Positions 32,821 to 41,643 are shown, counted from the stretch's first letter. The stretch is DNA of 57,034 bases from Thermaceae bacterium (GCA_015478585.1 JADMIM010000012.1:1-57034), one strand, 5' to 3'. Notes: generated from the sequence alone by a model not told the origin. Numbers and translations: made by a program.

Positions 32821-32895
32821 TATCGCGGTCTTCATAGAGTTTGACCAGATGGCAGCTTAGGAATAGTGTTCATTGACTGGTGGCTTTCCAGGCGC
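32821..32895 (+). repeat. Dispersed structured repeat, family 2, left-end copy
   Basis: TATCGCGGTCTTCATAGAGTTTGACCAGATGG repeats the left half of the element at 32699. GTTCATTGACTGGTGGCTTTCC resembles its middle. The right end is missing or diverged. It reaches to within 25 bases of the DUF4032 stop codon. Confidence 0.5.
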
Positions 32896-32919
32896 GGCAT
32901 GGCCGCGTGCGCTTTGGCT

Positions 32920-33852
32920 TCAGCCCATTTGGGGGCTGCGGCGCTGGAAAAACCTGCTGACCCACTCGAGGGTGCGCAGCATTGGCCCCTTGTGAACGGT
33001 GCGCTGGATGGATATGGTGGCTTCTTCTGGCCCTACGTCGTGTCCGATGGCTTGCGAGAGGTAATAGCGGTGGTCGGAAATCCACAGGTACAAGTCGGCC
33101 TCGGTGCGGCCAGGGAAATCGTTGAGAATGCCGTTTTCGCGGATTTCGCTCATGGTGGGGGCGTAGAGGTGGTTGTACCAGTCGGCAGCGGCCTCTTCCC
33201 AGGTCACGTGGCGCTTTTCGTTGAGGCCCATGAAGTATTGGTGGGTACGGATATGCTCGAGCAGCACGTCGTAGCGCCCGGCCTTGGAAAACAGGATTGG
33301 GGCGTGGTCGGGACGCAGTTGGTCGAGGTGGGTTTGCTCCAGGAAGCGCACGTACTCACCCTTCAAAATCACGTCCTTGAGGGTGTCACCGGGGTCTAGG
33401 TCTACGGGCACGTTCAGCTCGATGACGTAGGCTTCGATGTAGTGTTGCCCCTGAACTTTTGCCAGGGCTACACGGTGGTTGCCGTCTTTGACGAAGTAGA
33501 CATCCCCCACTTGGTAGACCTCGATGGGAGGAAACTCGGTGCCCTCGAGTTGGGCTGAGCGTAGCCGTGTCCAGCGCTCGATGGTGTAGGGCTCCTTGGG
33601 TAAAAAGCCCGCATCGAAGTCGTCGTAACGGTCTACTGAGCCCACAATCTTGTCCACCTCAATGGTTTTTAGCCCCTTGTAATGCTCTCCCTTGGGGCGA
33701 AGCTCGTTGACTGCGGCAAAAGGCAGCAGGGCATTGGGCTCCCCCCGCAGGCGGCGCAATAAATCGTGCAGCAACACCCGACGTGATAAGGCCTCGGCCT
33801 CGAACTGAGCTTGGCGATCCAACTCCACCCCTGGAGTGTAGCTTGTTAACAT
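32920..33852 (-). CDS. DUF4032 protein with ParB-like domain
   Basis: This 310-aa cytoplasmic protein opens with MLTSYTPGVELDRQAQFEAEAL and RRLRGEPNALLPFAAVNEL. It contains a ParB/sulfiredoxin-like stretch PPIEVYQVGDVYFVKDGNHRVALAKVQG (about 140-167) and ends with the DUF4032 region (GRYDVLLEHIRTHQYFMG, EEAAADWYNHLYAPTMSEIRE, FPGRTEADLYLWISDHRYYL). Function is unknown; the family is common in Actinobacteria and Deinococcota. ATG at 33852 matches the family N-terminus. The open frame continues far upstream but overlaps the divergent gene at 34050. Confidence 0.88.
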   Translation of the reverse strand: MLTSYTPGVELDRQAQFEAEALSRRVLLHDLLRRLRGEPNALLPFAAVNELRPKGEHYKGLKTIEVDKIVGSVDRYDDFDAGFLPKEPYTIERWTRLRSAQLEGTEFPPIEVYQVGDVYFVKDGNHRVALAKVQGQHYIEAYVIELNVPVDLDPGDTLKDVILKGEYVRFLEQTHLDQLRPDHAPILFSKAGRYDVLLEHIRTHQYFMGLNEKRHVTWEEAAADWYNHLYAPTMSEIRENGILNDFPGRTEADLYLWISDHRYYLSQAIGHDVGPEEATISIQRTVHKGPMLRTLEWVSRFFQRRSPQMG

Positions 33853-34049
33853 GGGTACAAATGTGTGAAATGGGCATTGAGCAGAGCCCAGCCCCTCCAC
33901 ATAGCAGCGTTTCAAGTAGGAGAAATCTTGTCTGGAACGACACAATTTCGTTGTTAGAAAAAGATGTGTGCGAGGGAAAATCGGCGGGCAGTCTTCCCTG
34001 GGTTTGGCTAACATTTTCTCATCAAAGCCTTGCCTAGACTGCGAAACAG

Positions 34050-35267
34050 ATGCGCACGCTTCTCGTTCTGGCAGTGGCCTTATGTGGCCTGACCACAGCC
34101 CAAAGCGGCCTGACACTGTATATTCCCCTCGATAACCGCCCACCCAACTGGCTCCCCTGCACCTGGAACCTGGTAATCTGCCCACCTGCTGAGCTTTATA
34201 AGGGTCAGAGCGGGGCCGACCCCAGCCAACTGGCCGAGTGGCTCTCGCAAAACTCCGGCAGCACCCTGGTGGTAAGCCTGGATGCACTGATATATGGCGG
34301 ATTGGTGCAAAGCCGCAACTCCGATATTTCAGTAGCGGAGGCACAGGGCCGTATGGCTCCAGCCCTGGCCTGGAAAGCCCGCACTGGAGGCCGCGTATTG
34401 GCTTTTGGGGTAATCCCCAGAGCCCCCGATTCCAAAAACCGTGCCCGAAACCTCGAGGTGCTGCGCTCGCTCACGCCGGATAGCGGCTTCGACTACGTGG
34501 AAGTTGCCTGGGACGACGCGTTGCCGGGCTCTCCAGCCATTGCCGAGGCCGCTACCCTGAGCGTATTCACCCGGCCTGGAGCCGACGAGGTTGGACAAGT
34601 CTTGCTGCTGCGGGCCCTGCATCCGGGGCTGCGGGTCAAGGTGCTCTACGACAACCCCCAGGCGGCCCGGCAGGTGGTGCGCTACGACGGAATACCCTTG
34701 CAAGAGAGTATCGCCCGCATCCTGAAATCCGCCGCAGCCCAGCAAGTCGAGAGCAAGCCCGACTTGGTATTGGTGGCCTACACCGGCCCCGACCCGCGCC
34801 AGGGCCTGTTGACGATTCTGCGGGGTTTGCGCGAGGGGCGTGTGGCTATTGCCGATATCGCTCGAGTCAACCGGGGCGATACACCCCTGATGAAATATCT
34901 GCTGGGGACCAAGCAATTTTCCCAACTGGCTTCCTATTCGGCCTGGGGCACGCCCTCCAACAACATCGGAACCGCGTTGGCCCAAGGGGGCTTGTTCTTG
35001 GGCGATCCTATCCGGCGTACCGAAGTGCTGGCCAGAGCCTGGTTTGAATACTTGTGGGGCGAGATTGGCCGTCCCTGGGTGCGTGCGCGCTTCCCCGAAC
35101 CCCTCACCAACGAAGCGGCCCGCTACGTACTAAAGCGCCTGCAAGAAGAACCCACCCCGGTTTTAGGTTTGGGAAAGCTCGAGCTGACCGGTCTGCAAGT
35201 GCCCTGGCATCGCAGCTTTGAAGCCTATTTTGAGTGGGGTTGGCAGAATGCGGGCTATTTGCCTTGA
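34050..35267 (+). CDS. DUF4127 family secreted protein
   Basis: This 405-aa protein begins with a signal peptide (MRTLLVLAVALCGLTTAQS). The first mature strand LTLYIPLDNRPPNW, then VVSLDALIYGGLVQSR, VIPRAPDSKNRARNLEVLRSL and GTPSNNIGTALAQG are diagnostic for DUF4127, a family without proven function, possibly acting on glycans. TAGACT lies nine bases before the ATG, so the leader is very short. It stands alone, divergent from the DUF4032 gene. Confidence 0.85.
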   Translation: MRTLLVLAVALCGLTTAQSGLTLYIPLDNRPPNWLPCTWNLVICPPAELYKGQSGADPSQLAEWLSQNSGSTLVVSLDALIYGGLVQSRNSDISVAEAQGRMAPALAWKARTGGRVLAFGVIPRAPDSKNRARNLEVLRSLTPDSGFDYVEVAWDDALPGSPAIAEAATLSVFTRPGADEVGQVLLLRALHPGLRVKVLYDNPQAARQVVRYDGIPLQESIARILKSAAAQQVESKPDLVLVAYTGPDPRQGLLTILRGLREGRVAIADIARVNRGDTPLMKYLLGTKQFSQLASYSAWGTPSNNIGTALAQGGLFLGDPIRRTEVLARAWFEYLWGEIGRPWVRARFPEPLTNEAARYVLKRLQEEPTPVLGLGKLELTGLQVPWHRSFEAYFEWGWQNAGYLP

Positions 35268-35293
35268 GCCCCGCCCTTTCGCGTGTCCGTGGT

Positions 35294-36250
35294 TTATTCC
35301 TGGGCCAGCGCAGCAATTTCGCCCATGTTCAGGCTCTGCATTCCCTGCTGGGCTTGCAGGCTTTTGAAGTGCTCGAGCACCCGCCGCAAAAAGTCCAGAT
35401 TCTGCTGAATATTCACCCCGAAGTTTTCGGGATGCCACCACAGGTGATAGACCTCGTTGGCCCTAGCGGCGTGTTCCATCGAGCGGACGATGCGGGCCAG
35501 GCGCAGGGGCTCCAAGGGGGCCAGACGCGGGCTATAAGGCCGCAGGAAGCGGCTCGAGGGGATGTTGACCAATCCGTCTTGGATACCCGGCCTGGGGTAG
35601 GTGTGGTGGCCGGAGAGGTTGAGATAGTTGTCTGCTAGCCGCAAGGCTCGCCGCAGTGGAGTTTGCTGTTCCTCGGTATAGGCTCCGTAAAACCAGCCCT
35701 GCTCGTTGCCCCGATAGGCCGTGAAGCCGGTCTCACAGACGACTTGGAGGTGGTTGGCCTGGTTGCGTGGGAATACCAGGCTTTTTAATGGCTTGCCAAA
35801 GCGCTTTTGCGACACAGCCTGGGCGGCCTGCAAGTCGGCCTGAAACTGCCCGGCGGTCTGACCGGCCTCGAGGGCGTAATAGTGGCAAAAGGTATGGCTG
35901 GCCAGCTCCTGACCTGGGGCGACTAGAATCTGCTCTACCAGCCCTGGTGCGAAGAAGTGGGGGTCGCCCTCGAGGAGGCTCGGCAGCACCGAGTAGGGCG
36001 ACAGCTTGGGATTGGCATAGCCTGGTTTTGGGCCGGGTAGGGCTTGGAGCAAGGATTCTTTATTCTCGAAGAACAAAAACCCTACCGTGGCCCAGGTGGC
36101 GTGTACCCCCTGTTCGCCGAACAGCCGCAATAACTCCGGCACCGCCTGGTGTGCGCCCAGCACGTTCGCACCGTATTCCCCCAGGCTCAGCTTGTCGCGC
36201 ACCCCCCAGTACAGCTCGAAGTCGAGCGAGATGGTAAAAATTCCTGGCAT
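35294..36250 (-). CDS. Polysaccharide deacetylase (NodB-like)
   Basis: A 318-aa protein of the carbohydrate esterase 4 type. FTISLDFELYWGVRD near the N-terminus holds the catalytic Asp, HATWATVGFLFFENK matches motif 1 surroundings, ELASHTFCHYYA supplies the two metal-binding His residues, and LVFPRNQ and YHLWWHPENFG complete the set. It removes acetyl groups from N-acetylated sugars. It has no signal peptide. The ATG at 36250 is one base after the stop codon of the glycosyltransferase gene, so both are translated together, and likely act on the same polysaccharide. Confidence 0.87.
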   Translation of the reverse strand: MPGIFTISLDFELYWGVRDKLSLGEYGANVLGAHQAVPELLRLFGEQGVHATWATVGFLFFENKESLLQALPGPKPGYANPKLSPYSVLPSLLEGDPHFFAPGLVEQILVAPGQELASHTFCHYYALEAGQTAGQFQADLQAAQAVSQKRFGKPLKSLVFPRNQANHLQVVCETGFTAYRGNEQGWFYGAYTEEQQTPLRRALRLADNYLNLSGHHTYPRPGIQDGLVNIPSSRFLRPYSPRLAPLEPLRLARIVRSMEHAARANEVYHLWWHPENFGVNIQQNLDFLRRVLEHFKSLQAQQGMQSLNMGEIAALAQE

Positions 36251-36251
36251 A

Positions 36252-37172
36252 TCAGGTAACTTTCTTGGGCACTTTACCCTGGTCGGTTTTGCCCAGGTCG
36301 TTGAGGTACAAGGCCGCACCCGGGAGCAGTCCCAGCCACCAGAAAGCCCTGGCGGTAAACTGCTGCATTTGCTCACTGAAGGGTTTTTTGGCGTGCAAGG
36401 CGAAGCGCACGTAGTTGATGCTGTTGCGCAGTACTGGCCCTAGTGGGTAGCCCTTTTCCAGCGACAGGGCCACGGCCTCGCTGTAATAGGCCAACGTAGC
36501 CGGGGAGGAGTTGAGGCGAATCTTGAGAAAGTTGGCGGTGAGGCCGCCGGGCTGATATTCCTTGTAGGCCCAGACCTCGTTGACAAAACGGGTGCTGTAG
36601 CGCCGAGCGATGCGATACCAGACCAGATTCTCGGTGACAAACTTGCCCAGGTCTTCGGGGAAGGGAAACTCCCGCAGCACTGCCGTGCGATGACAGCCAA
36701 ACTTATCGCCCCAAACCTTGTATACCGCTTGTATTTCGGCAGGGTCGGAATCCAGCATATCTTTGGGGAAGCGGTTGCCCACAATATCGCCGTTCTGGTA
36801 GGCGAATAGGCCCACCACCTCGGAAAAGCGAGCCTGGTCGGAGATGCCCTCCCAGACTGCCATCATGCGCTCCAAGGTGGAGTCTGTTAGCCAGTCGTCG
36901 CTGTCGAGAATGACAAAGTATTCGCCCCTGGCTTCTTGCACCCCCCGGTTGATAGCAGTGTGCTTGCCGCCGTTGCTTTTGTAGATATAGCGAATGGGGA
37001 AGGGAGCCTCTTTCCAGCTCTCCACTACGGTTTTGGTGTCGTCGCTCGAGCCGTCATCTACGATCAGCCACTCGAAGTCCTGGAGGGTCTGACGGCACAG
37101 GCTCTCGTAGGTGCGTGGTAGCAGCTTGGCTCGGTTGTAACTGGGGGTGAATACAGTAATTTTTGGATTCAC
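36252..37172 (-). CDS. Family 2 glycosyltransferase
   Basis: This 306-aa cytoplasmic enzyme has a GT-A fold. ITVFTPSYNRAKLLPRTYESL is the nucleotide-binding start, LIVDDGSSDDT the first Asp pair, NGGKHTAINRGVQEARGEYFVILDSDDW the DxD metal site, and ENLVWYRIARRY the acceptor region. It adds a sugar from a nucleotide donor to a growing polysaccharide; the sugar is unknown. The deacetylase follows one base downstream. Confidence 0.92.
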   Translation of the reverse strand: MNPKITVFTPSYNRAKLLPRTYESLCRQTLQDFEWLIVDDGSSDDTKTVVESWKEAPFPIRYIYKSNGGKHTAINRGVQEARGEYFVILDSDDWLTDSTLERMMAVWEGISDQARFSEVVGLFAYQNGDIVGNRFPKDMLDSDPAEIQAVYKVWGDKFGCHRTAVLREFPFPEDLGKFVTENLVWYRIARRYSTRFVNEVWAYKEYQPGGLTANFLKIRLNSSPATLAYYSEAVALSLEKGYPLGPVLRNSINYVRFALHAKKPFSEQMQQFTARAFWWLGLLPGAALYLNDLGKTDQGKVPKKVT

Positions 37173-37290
37173 AGCTTCTCCCTACCCTGAATGGTAGAAC
37201 AAGCCCTGGCATTCTCAGCCGAAAACTGAACAATTTCGCCTCTCAGGGGCATTAAAATCTGCTGCCGCGGGGTGTTTCGCCAAGACTGGA

Positions 37291-37791
37291 TTAGGTTTCG
37301 TAGTCAATGGAGATAATTTTCAGGGTCTGGGTGGCCCCAACTTGTAGCTGCACCGTTTGGCCGACTTTGTGCCCCATCAGGGCTTGGGCAATGGGTGCGG
37401 TGAAGGCTACGCGGCCCTCTGCCGCCGAGGCTTCATCTACCCCCACGAGGCTAAACCGGCGTTGGGCTGCGGATTTGCCAAGTGTTTCCACCGTTACCGT
37501 AGCTCCAAACCCCACTTGGTCGGGGGATATATGGGCGAGGGTGATGAGCTTAGCGTTGGCGATACGGTAATCGAGGTCGGCAATTTGCTCACTGAGCGAG
37601 GCCAGCTTGGAGGTGGCGGCGGGGTCGGTCTCGAGTTGGCTCAGGGTGTGCTTCAGCTCGGCAAGTTCGGCCCCCAGCAGGGCCAGCCCGCGTGGGGTCA
37701 CGTAGTTGGGGATACCTGGGGGAAGGTGTGCTCTGGGGGGAACCAGCACCTGCTCGGTGGTGGCATCGTCTTTGACAAAAGCTCGGCTCAT
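37291..37791 (-). CDS. GreA/GreB-family transcription factor
   Basis: This 166-aa protein starts MSRAFVKDD, as GreB-like proteins do, then NYVTPRGLALLGAELAELKHTLSQLE (N-terminal coiled coil, about 29-95). A C-terminal FKBP-like domain follows (VGFGATVTVETL ... RRFSLVGVDEASAAEGRVAFTAPIAQALMGHKVGQTVQLQV). Gre factors insert into the RNA polymerase secondary channel and reactivate stalled complexes; Thermus also has the inhibitor Gfh1. I cannot tell from sequence whether this one cleaves or inhibits. The HAD gene lies 14 bp upstream in the same direction. Confidence 0.85.
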   Translation of the reverse strand: MSRAFVKDDATTEQVLVPPRAHLPPGIPNYVTPRGLALLGAELAELKHTLSQLETDPAATSKLASLSEQIADLDYRIANAKLITLAHISPDQVGFGATVTVETLGKSAAQRRFSLVGVDEASAAEGRVAFTAPIAQALMGHKVGQTVQLQVGATQTLKIISIDYET

Positions 37792-37805
37792 GGGTGAAAT
37801 CCTCT

Positions 37806-38414
37806 CTATCCTACGCCCAGGCAGGCTTCGAGCGCCGCTATGGCCTGGGCATTGTCCTGGAAAAGGATTCCCTCGAGGCCAAAGGCTCGAGCAGCATCTA
37901 TGTTGGTTTGTAAATCATCCAGAAAAACCACCTCAGCCGGCTTTGAGTCCAGCCATTGGCAGGTCAGGGCATAGATGCCGGGGTCGGGCTTGGACAGGCC
38001 TACTTCGTGCGAATACACGATAAAATCGCACATATCCTCAAAGCCATACAGGGCCTGTTCTCTTTCCCGTGCCCCCACAAAACTGTTGCTGAGGATGGCG
38101 GTCTGGTAAGGCGGGCGCAGGCTGCGAAAGTATTCCATCAGCTCGAGGTTGGGCCTTCCCAGGTACTCGATCCAGAGGTCATCCATCAGGGCTTGTACTG
38201 TCGCTGGGCTCACCCCCATCAGATTCTCGATGTGCAGATGTACCTCTTCTTCGGAAATGCAGCCGATGCTGCCGCCCCTCCACACGCTTTCCAGCCGCTG
38301 ACTGAGTTCGCTGGGTGGCAGGCCGAGTTGCTGTTCCCACTTTTGGGCCCAGCCGGTTCGGGGGTTCATTTCCAGTACCCCACCGATATCAAACACAACC
38401 GCTCGTATGCTCAT
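37806..38414 (-). CDS. HAD-superfamily hydrolase (subfamily IA)
   Basis: This 202-aa phosphatase-like protein has the four HAD motifs: VVFDIGGVLE (motif I; the second Asp is replaced by Gly, as in many epoxide hydrolase-like members), AILSNSF (II), HEVGLSKPDPGIY (III) and VVFLDDLQTNIDAAR (IV). The substrate is unknown. ATG at 38414 (MSIRAVVFD) follows GAGGAG; the longer open frame lacks support. Confidence 0.88.
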   Translation of the reverse strand: MSIRAVVFDIGGVLEMNPRTGWAQKWEQQLGLPPSELSQRLESVWRGGSIGCISEEEVHLHIENLMGVSPATVQALMDDLWIEYLGRPNLELMEYFRSLRPPYQTAILSNSFVGAREREQALYGFEDMCDFIVYSHEVGLSKPDPGIYALTCQWLDSKPAEVVFLDDLQTNIDAARAFGLEGILFQDNAQAIAALEACLGVG

Positions 38415-38520
38415 TTTCACGCTCCTCAATCTGTATCCAGAGCTAAAGGGTGGAGGGTACATTTGAAGAATCGTCAAAACCGCTCGAGATTGGAAATGCC
38501 AGCGGCTGCGTCTGGGGTAA

Positions 38521-39054
38521 TCAAATCCGCTCGAGCCATGCCCCCTCTTCGCCTTTGGGCAATACCGGCCAGCGCCCTTCCTTCATGTGAAGCTGAACCT
38601 CCTCCACCGCTCGAGTGGCGGCTTGCACCCACTGCGGTGGATATAGCCCCACTTTCACCGCGAACTCCTCCTGGTCTATTACCTGACATATGTGGTCGGC
38701 CTTGCAGCGCACGTCTAGCTCGAGGTCGTACTGCCAGATGCGCTCCGGCTCGAAGTGCGCTGGGGTTTGGATGTTCCAGTAATACTCCAGCACCTTGCCC
38801 TGGGCATCCAGGTCGGGGCCACCGGAGTACCAGCGCCCGGCGAAAAAAGCCACCTGGGCCTGATGCTCGACCCGGACTACTTTGCCCTTGCTTTCGTGGT
38901 GAAACTCAAATCCCAGCGGCATGTGTACCAGCACGGCAGAATCCCGAACCTCGGTTACTTGGGCCTCCCACCAGTAGTGCAGCCGCTGCTCTGGATATTT
39001 CCAGAACTCCAGGCGTAAGGGCTCGCCGATGCGGTAGCTTTGCCAGTCGTCCAC
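38521..39054 (-). CDS. DUF402 family protein
   Basis: A 177-aa protein whose C-terminal two thirds match DUF402 (FomD/RNase E-G-associated type): VEHQAQVAFFAGRWYSGGPDLDAQGKVLEYYWNIQTPAHFEPERIWQYDLELDV ... VIDQEEFAVKVGL. FomD members are nucleotidyl hydrolases, so a hydrolase acting on a nucleotide ester is possible. The start is uncertain. GTG at 39054 has AGGAG only two bases away; the open frame reaches an ATG at 39150 and another at 39177. Confidence 0.75.
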   Translation of the reverse strand: MDDWQSYRIGEPLRLEFWKYPEQRLHYWWEAQVTEVRDSAVLVHMPLGFEFHHESKGKVVRVEHQAQVAFFAGRWYSGGPDLDAQGKVLEYYWNIQTPAHFEPERIWQYDLELDVRCKADHICQVIDQEEFAVKVGLYPPQWVQAATRAVEEVQLHMKEGRWPVLPKGEEGAWLERI

Positions 39055-39253
39055 TGCTCCTGAGTTTACTGCGATTGCCCCGGGTCTGGCTTCTTGAGCG
39101 TCTCCCACGCACTTTTGGGCAGCTTTTGGCCTCAATTGGGCTATCCTCATCTTTTCCCAAACCCCATTTGCCCTCAAAATAGAGCAGATGTTTCGTACCG
39201 TCGCTGCCCCAGCTCCGGCCCTGGCTCAGTCTTCCTGGGGCACCCAAACCCTC

Positions 39254-40369
39254 ATGCGGGCCCTGCAGTTTCGTCCTTCGATCCCCCGCTATGTTGCGGC
39301 CAAGCTACTGGGTAAGCGCTATCCGGCCAGGGCCTTGCCGCTGCGCCTGGTAAATCTGCTCGAGCCCGAGCGGCTGAGCGGCTTCGAGCGGCTCAAGGTG
39401 CGGCTGAGCGGCATCTGCGGCTCGGATTTGGCTTTGCTGTATGGCAAAAACTCGCCCGCGCTCTCGCCCATGTTTTCTTTTCCAGCGGTGCTGGGCCACG
39501 AAATATTGGCCGAGCTGAGCGGGGTGCGGGTGGTGGTCAACCCGGTACTGGCCTGTCTCGAGCGGGGCCTGCCGGATTGTCCGGCTTGTGCCAGGGGTGA
39601 CGACCATCTGTGCCAAAACGTGGCCGAAGGGAATTTCGCTGCCGGTCTGATTGGCTTCTGCGCCGACTTTCCCGGTGGCTGGTCGCAGCGCGTGGTGGCC
39701 CACCGCGAGCGCATCTTCCCGGTTCCCGAAAGCGTTCCCGACGAGCGGGCGGTGCTTACCGAACCGATGGCAGTGGCGGTGCATGGCCTCCAGACCTCTT
39801 TAGCTAAAGACTGGCCCAAGGAGCTTTTGGTGATTGGGGCTGGAACCATCGGCCTGGTAACGGTGAAGGCACTGCGGGTGATGGGCTATGACGGGGTGCT
39901 GCACGTAGTAGCCCGCCGCACCAAACAGGCTGACCTGGCCAGAATGCTGGGTGCAGACCGCATCCACCCCTCCACCCAGGCGGCCCAGCAAGCCTCGGGA
40001 GCCCGGCGCTATCGGGGCATTTTGGGAGCCACGGCCTGGCGTGGGGGTTTCGAGGCCGTGGTCGAGGCTTCCGGCTCGCCAACGGGTTTGCAGGAGGCCA
40101 GTTGGGCTGTGCGCGAAGGCGGGCGGGTGCTGCTGCTGGGAGCCCCTGGGGTGGCTCTGCACGACTTCTCGCCCTACTGGTTCCGCGAGGTGCAGCTCTT
40201 TGGCAGCTACTGCTATAGCTGGGACAACTTCGCCCAGACCGTCAAAATGTTGCCTGAAGCCGAGGGCTTAGAGGCCCTGGTGGCGCAAAAATTCTCCCTG
40301 GAAGCCTGGCCCGAGGCCCTGCGGGCGGCCTCGAGCAAAAAGGGAGCTAAGGTGGTGTTTCAGCCGTGA
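39254..40369 (+). CDS. Zinc-dependent alcohol dehydrogenase family (MDR)
   Basis: This 371-aa enzyme has SGICGSD and LGHEI for the catalytic zinc (Cys and His). CPACARGDDHLC is the structural zinc lobe, and VIGAGTIGLVTVKALRVMG is the Rossmann NAD(P) site. VVEASGSPTGLQEASWAVREGGRVLLLGAPG is typical of medium-chain dehydrogenases. The substrate is unknown. ATG at 39254 (MRALQF) matches the family start, while an in-frame ATG at 39188 would add 22 residues. A perfect 19-bp hairpin follows the stop. Confidence 0.88.
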   Translation: MRALQFRPSIPRYVAAKLLGKRYPARALPLRLVNLLEPERLSGFERLKVRLSGICGSDLALLYGKNSPALSPMFSFPAVLGHEILAELSGVRVVVNPVLACLERGLPDCPACARGDDHLCQNVAEGNFAAGLIGFCADFPGGWSQRVVAHRERIFPVPESVPDERAVLTEPMAVAVHGLQTSLAKDWPKELLVIGAGTIGLVTVKALRVMGYDGVLHVVARRTKQADLARMLGADRIHPSTQAAQQASGARRYRGILGATAWRGGFEAVVEASGSPTGLQEASWAVREGGRVLLLGAPGVALHDFSPYWFREVQLFGSYCYSWDNFAQTVKMLPEAEGLEALVAQKFSLEAWPEALRAASSKKGAKVVFQP

Positions 40370-40378
40370 GAGAAACCT

Positions 40379-40426
40379 GTCGCAAGTCCCAGGTCAAGGG
40401 CATTGTTTTGACCTGGGACTTGCGAC
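40379..40426 (+). terminator. Perfect 19-bp hairpin between the dehydrogenase and DUF2721 genes
   Basis: GTCGCAAGTCCCAGGTCAA (40379-40397) and its exact reverse complement (40408-40426) enclose a 10-base loop. It starts nine bases after the dehydrogenase stop and ends 14 bases before the next ATG. With no T-run it is not a standard terminator; it could be an RNA stabiliser, an attenuator or a small repeat element. Confidence 0.6.
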
Positions 40427-40440
40427 CTGAGACCGCCTTT

Positions 40441-40860
40441 ATGGAACTCAACCTGACCACCCCCGCCGTGCTGTTTCCAGCGATTTCTTTGTTGATGCTG
40501 GCCTATACCAACCGCTACCTTTCGCTGGCCAGCCGGGTGCGTAGCCTTTACGACCAGTACAAAACCCGCCCAGATACCGGACTGCTGGGGCAGATTGCTA
40601 GTCTGCGCCGCCGCATCAACCTGATCAAGAACATGCAACTCTACGGGGTGCTGAGCTTTCTGTTTTGTGTGGCCTCTATCCTGACCCTTTTCGAGGGCTG
40701 GACGGCTTTGGGAACCTGGATTTTCGTGGCCAGCCTGGTGCTGATGATGGTCTCGCTGGTGCTCTCGACCCTGGAGATTCAGCAGTCGGTGGACGCGCTC
40801 AACTTGCAACTCCAAGACCTCGAGGATGGGGCGGAGAGCCGGGAGACGTTCAAATGCTAG
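40441..40860 (+). CDS. DUF2721 membrane protein
   Basis: This 139-aa protein starts MELNLTTPAVLFPAISLLMLAYTNRYLSLASRVRSLYDQY, the DUF2721 signature. Two further hydrophobic segments (YGVLSFLFCVASILTLF, IFVASLVLMMVSLVLSTLEI) and a cytoplasmic coiled tail follow. Function is unknown. The hairpin at 40379-40426 is directly upstream and would be in the leader if transcription reads through from the dehydrogenase gene. Confidence 0.82.
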   Translation: MELNLTTPAVLFPAISLLMLAYTNRYLSLASRVRSLYDQYKTRPDTGLLGQIASLRRRINLIKNMQLYGVLSFLFCVASILTLFEGWTALGTWIFVASLVLMMVSLVLSTLEIQQSVDALNLQLQDLEDGAESRETFKC

Positions 40861-40899
40861 AGCCTGGTGGAGGGTTTTTTGTCAAAAGCACATCCTCAA

Positions 40900-41643
40900 A
40901 TGACCCAAGTTCGCCAAGTTACCAACCCCCTAGATCCTGCTATCGGGGCCTTTGGCAAGCTGCAACGGCAGGTTTATTTCGAGTCGGATATGCTCATCCC
41001 GCCCACCATAATCCGGGCCATGCTGGGCCTTCCCATGAGCGGGCGCAGCAACTTCCTGGTGGTGGCCGAACAAGGCCGTGAGGTGGTGGGAGGAACCTTC
41101 TTTCACTACATGAAAAAGCCCAATACCGGGTTCTCGAGCTTCATGGGCATCGCCCCGGCGGCTCGCGGACAAGGTCTAGCACGCAAATTACACCAGGCTC
41201 GATTCGCCGTGCTGGACGAGGCTGCTGGGGGCAGGGTGGAAGGAATCTTCATTGACGTGGTGGCCCCCGAGCGGCTCACCAAGGAAGAACTCGAGGCCGA
41301 GCATCGCGTCGGCTCCGACCCCCTTCACCGTAGACAGGCCTTTGCGGCCCTGGGCTTTCGCCAGGTGGATATCCGCTACGAACAGCCGGTGGGGGGGCCA
41401 CCCCCACCCGAAGGGGCGAGGGCCGGGGTTGATGCTCTTAATCCGATGGGCGGCCCCGTGACCAACCTGGATTTGCTGTACTGTCCGCACCAGCCCGCCC
41501 AGACCATTCCTACTGAGCGGGTGCTCCAGACCATGCGGGCCTACTGGACTCCCTGGCTCGGCCCACCCCGAGCCAAGAGGGAAGTGGAAAAGCTGCGCCA
41601 GCGGGCGGGGGGAGCGGAGCTAAGGCTGCTGCCCGTGGTCTGA
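40900..41643 (+). CDS. GNAT-family acetyltransferase
   Basis: A 247-aa protein with the GNAT acetyl-CoA site in MGIAPAARGQGLARKLHQARFAVLDEA (the R/Q-x-x-G-x-G/A loop), followed by GIFIDVVAPERLTKEELEAE and FAALGFRQVDI. The acceptor is unknown. The start is unsure: ATG at 40900 (MTQVRQVTNPL) or GTG at 40867; neither has a well-placed ribosome site. The last 24 bases overlap the convergent phosphoribosyltransferase gene. Confidence 0.8.
   Translation: MTQVRQVTNPLDPAIGAFGKLQRQVYFESDMLIPPTIIRAMLGLPMSGRSNFLVVAEQGREVVGGTFFHYMKKPNTGFSSFMGIAPAARGQGLARKLHQARFAVLDEAAGGRVEGIFIDVVAPERLTKEELEAEHRVGSDPLHRRQAFAALGFRQVDIRYEQPVGGPPPPEGARAGVDALNPMGGPVTNLDLLYCPHQPAQTIPTERVLQTMRAYWTPWLGPPRAKREVEKLRQRAGGAELRLLPVV

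Noticed and set aside
32920-34344. 474-codon frame as the full DUF4032 protein
   Set aside because: The upstream 160 codons have no family similarity and overlap the divergent DUF4127 gene; the family start is MLTSYT at 33852.
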